DNA of 64,000 nucleotides from NCBI RefSeq assembly GCF_027594505.1, contig NZ_CP115149.1, forward strand, positions 1,403,126-1,467,125. The letters are read 5' to 3'. Source of the DNA: Tepidiforma flava (GTDB taxonomy: Bacteria > Chloroflexota > Dehalococcoidia > Tepidiformales > Tepidiformaceae). Positions 59,435 through 64,000 of the stretch are shown one piece after another. A program made the position numbers and the translations under genes. The notes below the pieces were generated by a model that was not told the origin of the DNA, searched no databases, and worked only from the letters and a program-made list of their open reading frames with translations. Every line of letters starts with the position of its first letter. The first letter of the stretch is position 1.

Positions 59435-60472
59435 GTGTCCCGCTCGTTTGCGCCAGCCCTCGCCCTGCTCCTCCTGCCCCTCGCCCTCGTCGCCGCCGCC
59501 TGCGGCGATGCAACGAAAAAAGTCGCCCTCGACCAGTGGGTCGACGGCCTCTGCAAGGCCGTCGCCGACTACGACAAGGCCGCCGAGGCCGCCGGCGAAG
59601 CGTTCATCGATGCCGACCTCGCCGATACGAAAGCCGCCAAGGCTGCCTTCGCCGAATCCCTCGCCAGGCAGCGGGACGCCCAGAAAGCCTTCCGCTCCGC
59701 TTTCGCCGACCTCGGCCAGCCCGACATCGACGGCGGCAAGCAGGTCGTGGACGCGTTCAAAACGCAGTTCGACGAGAACACGAAGCGCACCGACGACGTC
59801 GAAAAGCGCGTCGCCGCCATCCCCGACCGCGCCGACTTCCTCACCGAGTTCCTGAAAATCGCCGACGATATCGGCCAGCCCGATTTCCGCCCGAAGCTCG
59901 AAGCCGTCGCGAAAGACCACCCGAAAGTCAACGACCTCATCGCCGCCATCGAGGCCGATCGGCCCTGCGCCCGCACCCTCTTCACCATCGACGCCGCCGC
60001 CGAGCCCGAAAGCGAAGCCTGGGTCAGCGGCATCTGCACCGCCCTCGGCACCTGGGTCCAGGCGCTCACCGACGGCGCCGACCGCCTCGACCGCGACGTC
60101 GCCCGCGCCGTCACCGTCGCCGAGGTCGAGCGCATCCTGGTCGACTTCTTCGAAGAAGCCCTGACCGATACCCGCGCCCTGAAGCGCAGCATCGGCCAGC
60201 TCAACCCGCCGCCCATCAAAGACGGCCAGGCCATCCACCAGGTCTTCGTCACCGCGAGCGACGAGCTCGTCGCCGCCATGGAGCGCCTCACCCGCGAAGC
60301 CCGCTCCGTCAGCTTCACCTCCGTCGCGCAGGCCCAGCTCGAATCCGACCGCCTCATCACCCTCATCGACCGGCTCTTCAGCGACGCCGCCGCCACCTTC
60401 GACGAACTCCAGCAGTACGACCCCGAAGGCCTCGACGAGCTCTTCCAGACGCTTCCCGAGTGCCAGTTCTGA
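59435..60472 (+). CDS. Helical lipoprotein of unknown function
   Basis: A 345-residue exported protein with a lipobox (LVAAACGDA). The mature part is helical and Ala/Asp/Lys-rich and looks like two related halves: each begins with a Trp-Val-x-Gly-(Leu/Ile)-Cys segment (QWVDGLCKAV and AWVSGICTAL), and FVDADLAD-like acidic helices follow. Function unknown. Start is GTG after GGAGG. It is 61 bp after the aminotransferase on the same strand. Confidence 0.75.
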   Translation: MSRSFAPALALLLLPLALVAAACGDATKKVALDQWVDGLCKAVADYDKAAEAAGEAFIDADLADTKAAKAAFAESLARQRDAQKAFRSAFADLGQPDIDGGKQVVDAFKTQFDENTKRTDDVEKRVAAIPDRADFLTEFLKIADDIGQPDFRPKLEAVAKDHPKVNDLIAAIEADRPCARTLFTIDAAAEPESEAWVSGICTALGTWVQALTDGADRLDRDVARAVTVAEVERILVDFFEEALTDTRALKRSIGQLNPPPIKDGQAIHQVFVTASDELVAAMERLTREARSVSFTSVAQAQLESDRLITLIDRLFSDAAATFDELQQYDPEGLDELFQTLPECQF

Positions 60473-60501
60473 CCCCTGTCATGCCCCTTGCGCGGGAGGC
60501 G

Positions 60502-60507
60502 TATACT
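60502..60507 (+). promoter_or_regulatory. Leaderless -10 box of the PhaC-like gene
   Basis: TATACT followed by seven bases and the ATG at 60515. Confidence 0.5.
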
Positions 60508-60514
60508 CCCGCGC

Positions 60515-61561
60515 ATGGCGCAGGCACCCGTCTTCGAATCCGATAGCGAGCTCCTCCGGCTCGCGCAGGGCCTCCGCAGCGCCCTCGGCGCCCCCGCGCC
60601 CGTCGCCCAGTCCCGCCGCGTGCTCGCCGGCTTCCGCGGCAAGGCGCGGCTCTTCTACTACCCGCCGCTCGGCGGCCCCCGCCTCCGCACGCCGCTGGTC
60701 CTCTTCCCCTACCTCGGCATCTCCCGGCCCTACATCTTCGACCTCCGCCCCGGCGAATCCTTCGCCGAGTTCCTCGCCGCCGAGGGCATCCCCTTCTACC
60801 TCGTCGACTGGGGCATCTTCGGCCCCGAGGACCGCGACCTCGGCCTCGACGACATCGTCGCCGACATGATCCCCTCCCTCCTCCGGCAGGCGCTCCGCCA
60901 CGCCCGCGCCGAGGCCGCCACCGTCTTCGGCTACTGCATGGGCGTCCCGATGACGGCCTCCGCCCTCGCCTTCGACCCCTCCCTCCCCGCGAAGAACTAC
61001 CTCGCCATGGTCGGCCCCATCGACTTCTCCATCGGCGAATTCCCCCGCATCACCGACGAAGACCGCTTCGACGTCGACGCCATCATCGAAACCTTCGACC
61101 TCATGCCCGCCGAGTTCATCCGCAGCGGCTTCAAAATGCTCAACCCGCTCGGCGACCTCCAGCAGGCGAAAGCCCTCCTCGAAAACGCCGGCAACCCCCA
61201 GTGGCTCGAAGGCTACAAAGCGATGAACCGCTGGGCCAGCGAATGGATCCCGCTCCCGAAGCAGTTCTTCCGCCACTGGGTCCGCCACTTCTACCAGCGC
61301 AACGAACTCATCCGCGGCGAACTCCGCATCATGGGCCAGCCCATCGACCTCCGCCGCATCACCGCCCCCGTCCTCTGCGTCGGCGCCACGAAAGACGACA
61401 TCGTCCCCGCCGCCAGCGCCTGCGCCCTCATCGATGCCGTCGGCAGCGCCGACAAACAGTTCCTCGAGCTCGAAGGCGGCCACATCAGCGTCATCGCCGG
61501 CCGCCGCGCCCGCGCCCAGGTCTGGCCCGCCCTCGCCGACTGGCTCCGCGCCCACGACTGA
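60515..61561 (+). CDS. Poly(3-hydroxyalkanoate) synthase-like protein (class III PhaC type)
   Basis: A 348-residue alpha/beta-hydrolase-fold protein. The lipase-like box is GYCMG with C141, as in PhaC, where Cys replaces Ser. PLVLFPYLGISRPYIFDL and FYLVDWG are PhaC landmarks. The acid in ATKDDIVP and the His in EGGHISVI complete the triad. Class III synthases need PhaE; none is next to it. It could make PHA storage polymer or be a related acyltransferase. Confidence 0.83.
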   Translation: MAQAPVFESDSELLRLAQGLRSALGAPAPVAQSRRVLAGFRGKARLFYYPPLGGPRLRTPLVLFPYLGISRPYIFDLRPGESFAEFLAAEGIPFYLVDWGIFGPEDRDLGLDDIVADMIPSLLRQALRHARAEAATVFGYCMGVPMTASALAFDPSLPAKNYLAMVGPIDFSIGEFPRITDEDRFDVDAIIETFDLMPAEFIRSGFKMLNPLGDLQQAKALLENAGNPQWLEGYKAMNRWASEWIPLPKQFFRHWVRHFYQRNELIRGELRIMGQPIDLRRITAPVLCVGATKDDIVPAASACALIDAVGSADKQFLELEGGHISVIAGRRARAQVWPALADWLRAHD

Positions 61562-61579
61562 GCGCGAAGGCACGGTAGA

Positions 61580-61782
61580 GGGAGAGCGGGAGAAGGGGAG
61601 AGAGGGAGAGCGGGAGAAAGGGCGAACACAGGGAGAAAAACCGCAAAGAGAAAAGCAGAGAAGCACAAAAAACAAAGAGGGTGAGTGAGGAGGAAAGCAT
61701 GGACTCTCCCCCTCTCTCCCCTTCTCCCTCTCCCCTTCTCCCTCTCTCCCCTTCTCCCTCTCTCCCCTTCTCCCGCTCTCCC
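61580..61782. repeat. Inverted G-rich/C-rich array locus F with 30-bp perfect repeat
   Basis: The left arm (61580-61609) begins GGGAGAGCGGGAGAAGGGG. The right arm (61753-61782) is its exact reverse complement over 30 bases. Between them lie more GGGAGAR units, an A-rich core with almost no T on the plus strand, then YTCTCCC units. C-rich heptamers (CTCCCGC) run on to about 61810. No gene is visible in the core. It lies between PhaC-like and aspartate kinase genes. Confidence 0.85.
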
Positions 61783-61814
61783 CCTCCCCGCTTCCCCGTT
61801 CCCGCCTCCCGCCC

Positions 61815-61820
61815 TACGCT
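61815..61820 (+). promoter_or_regulatory. Leaderless -10 box of aspartate kinase
   Basis: TACGCT followed by six bases and the GTG at 61827. The upstream region is the C-rich arm of locus F. Confidence 0.5.
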
Positions 61821-61826
61821 ACCTTC

Positions 61827-63056
61827 GTGCTCGTCGTCCAGAAATACGGCGGAACCTCCGTCGCCGACGCGGAGCGGATCCGCCACGTCGCCGGCCGCAT
61901 CATCCGCAGAGTCCGCCAGGGCGACCAGGTCGTCGCCGTCGTCTCCGCCATGGGCTCCGCCACCGACGACCTCATCGACCTCGCCCTCCAGGTCGCGCCC
62001 GACCCCGACCCCCGCGAGCTCGATATGCTCCTCTCCACCGGCGAACAGGTCAGCGTCGCTCTCCTCGCCATGGCGCTCAAGTCCCTCGGCCAGGAGGCCG
62101 TCGGCCTCACCGGGCAGCAGGCCGGCATCATCGCGCAGGGCCGCCACTACCAGGGCCGCATCTCCCGCGTCGAAGCCGACCGCGTCCGCGCCGAGCTCGC
62201 CGCCGGCCGCGTCCCCGTCGTCGCCGGCTACTGGGGCGTCAACGAACACCAGGAGATCTTCACCCTCGGCCGCGGCGCCAGCGACACCACCGCCGTCGCC
62301 CTCGCCATCGCCCTCGGCGCCGACCGCTGCGAAAACTGCAAAGACGTCGAAGGCATCTACACCGCCGACCCGCGCATCGTCCCCACCGCCCGCAAGCTCA
62401 AAGACATCGCCTACGAAGAGATGCTCGAGCTCGCCACGCAGGGCTCGCAGGTTATGCACAACCGCGCCGTCGAGCTCGCATCCGTCTACAACGTCCCCAT
62501 CCTCGTCACCTCCAGCATGGTCGAAGCACCCGGCACCCTCATCCGGGGGGAGGCAGAATTGGAAGAACGCAACCGCGTCCGCGGCATCGCCCACGACCTC
62601 GACGTCGCCAAGATCACCGTCCGCCGCGTCCCCGACCGGCCCGGCATCGCCGCCAACATCTTCGAACCCCTCGCCGAGGCCGGCATCAGCGTCGACACCA
62701 TCGTCCAGAACGCCTCCGAAGCCAACCTCACCGACCTCTCCTTCACCGTCTCCCGCGCCGACCTCCGCCGCGCCGAGCAGCTCATGCCCGAGATCTGCGC
62801 CCGCGTCGGCGCCCCCGAATGGACCTCCAACGCCAACCTCGGCAAGGTCTCCATCGTCGGCGTCGGCATCCAGACCGCCCCGGGCTACGCCGCCCGCATG
62901 TTCCGCGCCCTCTACGACGCCGGCATCAACATCGAACTCATCTCCACCAGCGAAATCCGGCTCACCTGCATCATCGCCGCCGACCGCGTCCACGACGCCG
63001 TCCGCGCCCTCCACGCCGCCTTCGAACTCGAAAAAGCCGACGCCGATTCCGCCTGA
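61827..63056 (+). CDS. Aspartate kinase
   Basis: A 409-residue monofunctional aspartokinase. The nucleotide site begins VQKYGGTSVADAERI, then STGEQVSVALLA and GRGASDTTAVALA. Two ACT domains follow (about 265-400), which bind Lys and/or Thr for feedback control. It makes aspartyl phosphate, the first step to lysine, threonine, methionine and diaminopimelate. Start is GTG, leaderless. The upstream 245 bp are array locus F. Confidence 0.94.
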   Translation: MLVVQKYGGTSVADAERIRHVAGRIIRRVRQGDQVVAVVSAMGSATDDLIDLALQVAPDPDPRELDMLLSTGEQVSVALLAMALKSLGQEAVGLTGQQAGIIAQGRHYQGRISRVEADRVRAELAAGRVPVVAGYWGVNEHQEIFTLGRGASDTTAVALAIALGADRCENCKDVEGIYTADPRIVPTARKLKDIAYEEMLELATQGSQVMHNRAVELASVYNVPILVTSSMVEAPGTLIRGEAELEERNRVRGIAHDLDVAKITVRRVPDRPGIAANIFEPLAEAGISVDTIVQNASEANLTDLSFTVSRADLRRAEQLMPEICARVGAPEWTSNANLGKVSIVGVGIQTAPGYAARMFRALYDAGINIELISTSEIRLTCIIAADRVHDAVRALHAAFELEKADADSA

Positions 63057-63064
63057 CCCTGCAC

Positions 63065-63081
63065 CCCCGCCCCCGGCGGGG
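63065..63081 (+). terminator. Hairpin after aspartate kinase
   Basis: CCCCGCC (63065-63071) with GGCGGGG (63075-63081), loop of three, directly after the stop codon. No T-run. Confidence 0.5.
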
Positions 63082-63119
63082 TAGACTCCAGCCCAGCCCA
63101 CCCGGCCGGAGCTCCGCCC

Positions 63120-64000
63120 ATGCCCATCCCCGAGCGCGGCCGCCCATGGCCCGAGATCGCCGCCGAGATGGAGGCCGCCCGCGCCCGCGACCTCGACTGG
63201 CGCCGCGGCCGCCACGGCGCCTACGTCTGGTACGCCTCCGACGAGCTCGAACACGTCCTCCGCGACGCCTTCGGCATGTTCCTCGTCGAAAACGGCCTCG
63301 GCATCCGCGTCTTCCCCAGCCTCGCCCGCATGGAAGCCGACGTGCTCGAATCCGTCGCCGCGCTCCTCGGCGGCGGCCCGGAGACGCCCGGCATCTTCAC
63401 CAGCGGCGGCACCGAAAGCATCTTCCTCGCCGTCTACGCCATGCGCGAATGGGCCCGCGCCAGCCGCCCCGGCCTCGAGCGGCCCGCCGTCGTCGCGCCC
63501 CATTCCGCCCACCCCGCCCTCAACAAGGCCGCCCACTACCTCGGCCTCGATGTCCGCCGCGTCCCCGTCGGCCCCGATTACCGCGCCGACCCTGCCGCCA
63601 TCGCCGCCGCCGTCGATGCGCGCACCGTCGGCCTCTACGCCTCCGCGCCCGCCTACTCCCTCGGCGTCATCGACCCCATCGCCGACCTCGCCCGCCTCGC
63701 CGCCGACCGCGGCCTCTGGCTCCACGTCGACGCCTGCGTCGGCGGCATCCTCGGCCCCTTCGTCCGCGACCTCGGCTACCCCGTCCCGCCTTTCGCCTTC
63801 GAATGCGAGGGCGTCACCTCCGTCTCCGCCGACCTCCACAAGTCCGGCTTCGCCGCCAAGCCCGCCTCGGCCCTCCTCTTCCGCTCCGAAGCCCACCGCG
63901 AATTCGCCCGCTACACCTTCGACGACTGGCCGAGCGGCACGTACAGCGGCCTCACCTTCACCGGCACCCGCCCCGGCGGCGCCATCGCGGCGGCGTGGGC
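63120..64000 (+). CDS. PLP-dependent decarboxylase/sphingosine-1-phosphate lyase-like protein, 3' end cut
   Basis: The first 293 residues are visible; the gene runs off the window. The fold is a group II PLP decarboxylase or S1P-lyase-like enzyme. FTSGGTESIFLAVYAMREW, LWLHVDACVGGILGPF and the PLP Lys in SADLHKSGFAAKPAS are visible. Substrate is unknown; candidates are an amino acid or a long-chain base phosphate. A GC-rich leader with a GGAGC before the ATG (63105-63119) suggests normal initiation. Confidence 0.85.
   Translation, partial: MPIPERGRPWPEIAAEMEAARARDLDWRRGRHGAYVWYASDELEHVLRDAFGMFLVENGLGIRVFPSLARMEADVLESVAALLGGGPETPGIFTSGGTESIFLAVYAMREWARASRPGLERPAVVAPHSAHPALNKAAHYLGLDVRRVPVGPDYRADPAAIAAAVDARTVGLYASAPAYSLGVIDPIADLARLAADRGLWLHVDACVGGILGPFVRDLGYPVPPFAFECEGVTSVSADLHKSGFAAKPASALLFRSEAHREFARYTFDDWPSGTYSGLTFTGTRPGGAIAAAW

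Noticed and set aside
1-64000. tRNA or rRNA genes
   Set aside because: No T-loop-like GGTTCGAATCC with matching acceptor stems and no rRNA-like stretch was found in the intergenic sequence.

Overview
The window is a high-GC chromosomal segment that looks like a Chloroflexota genome, probably a thermophilic member near Tepidiforma/Dehalococcoidia. The lineage is inferred from gene content: a split cytochrome b/Rieske complex with a multidomain cytochrome c, an EtfD-like iron-sulfur oxidoreductase, probable LPxTG-like wall anchoring, and a two-gene di-myo-inositol-phosphate module typical of thermophiles. Coding sequence fills almost all of the window. Codons end strongly in C, so many long open frames in other phases are shadows. 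I saw no rRNA, tRNA, CRISPR array, transposase or reverse transcriptase.

Layout. 1-3.5 kb: heptanucleotide arrays around a CapA-like protein and an HDOD protein. 3.5-8.7 kb: a glycosyltransferase, then a respiratory operon (39-aa membrane peptide, cytochrome b, subunit IV, Rieske, cytochrome c-LysM-cupredoxin fusion). 8.8-13.5 kb: small proteins, rpsU, a YqeY-like protein, a HAD hydrolase and a 7TM-HD protein. 13.5-18.5 kb: purQ, a DUF4389 protein, purL and a CBS-domain site-2 protease. 18.5-26.4 kb: a glycosidase-like lipoprotein and a penicillin-binding protein whose start codons overlap, enoyl-CoA hydratase, an HtrA-like protease, a P-type ATPase and a 29-aa membrane peptide. 26.5-27.9 kb: putative inositol-phosphate cytidylyltransferase plus CDP-alcohol phosphotransferase. 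27.9-31 kb: two four-helix-bundle (S23/Avd-like) genes, each bracketed by inverted heptamer arrays. 31-36.8 kb: a very large surface protein behind a long leader, and a small wall-anchored protein. 36.8-47 kb: a frameshifted six-GAF hybrid histidine kinase, FabF, an EtfD-like protein and an acyl-CoA synthetase. 47-50.2 kb: a stand-alone ATP-dependent DNA ligase and a LigD-type polymerase. 50.2-64 kb: assorted enzymes and secreted proteins, an envelope-sugar pair, an ArsR regulator, epoxide hydrolase-like protein, aminotransferase, PhaC-like protein, aspartate kinase, and a PLP decarboxylase cut by the window end.

The most interesting signal is a repeat system. At several places a (GGAGGTT/GGGAGTT)n arm on the left faces a (CTCCCNN/AACCTCC)n arm on the right. 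In one case the arms are a 39-bp terminal inverted repeat with two mismatches that encloses only an S23-like gene and supplies the stop codons of both convergent neighbours. A second S23-like gene sits in the same arrangement. Three other loci have the arms without a gene, one of them with a perfect 30-bp inverted repeat. The two S23-like genes share an identical leaderless start (TAGGAT, six bases, GTG). I read this as a candidate small mobile or domesticated element family; mobility is inference.

A second genome-wide signal is leaderless transcription. More than ten genes have a -10-like hexamer exactly 6-7 bases before the start codon, and four share a nearly identical promoter (TCGACA/G, 17-18 bases, CACAAT, 6-7 bases, ATG).
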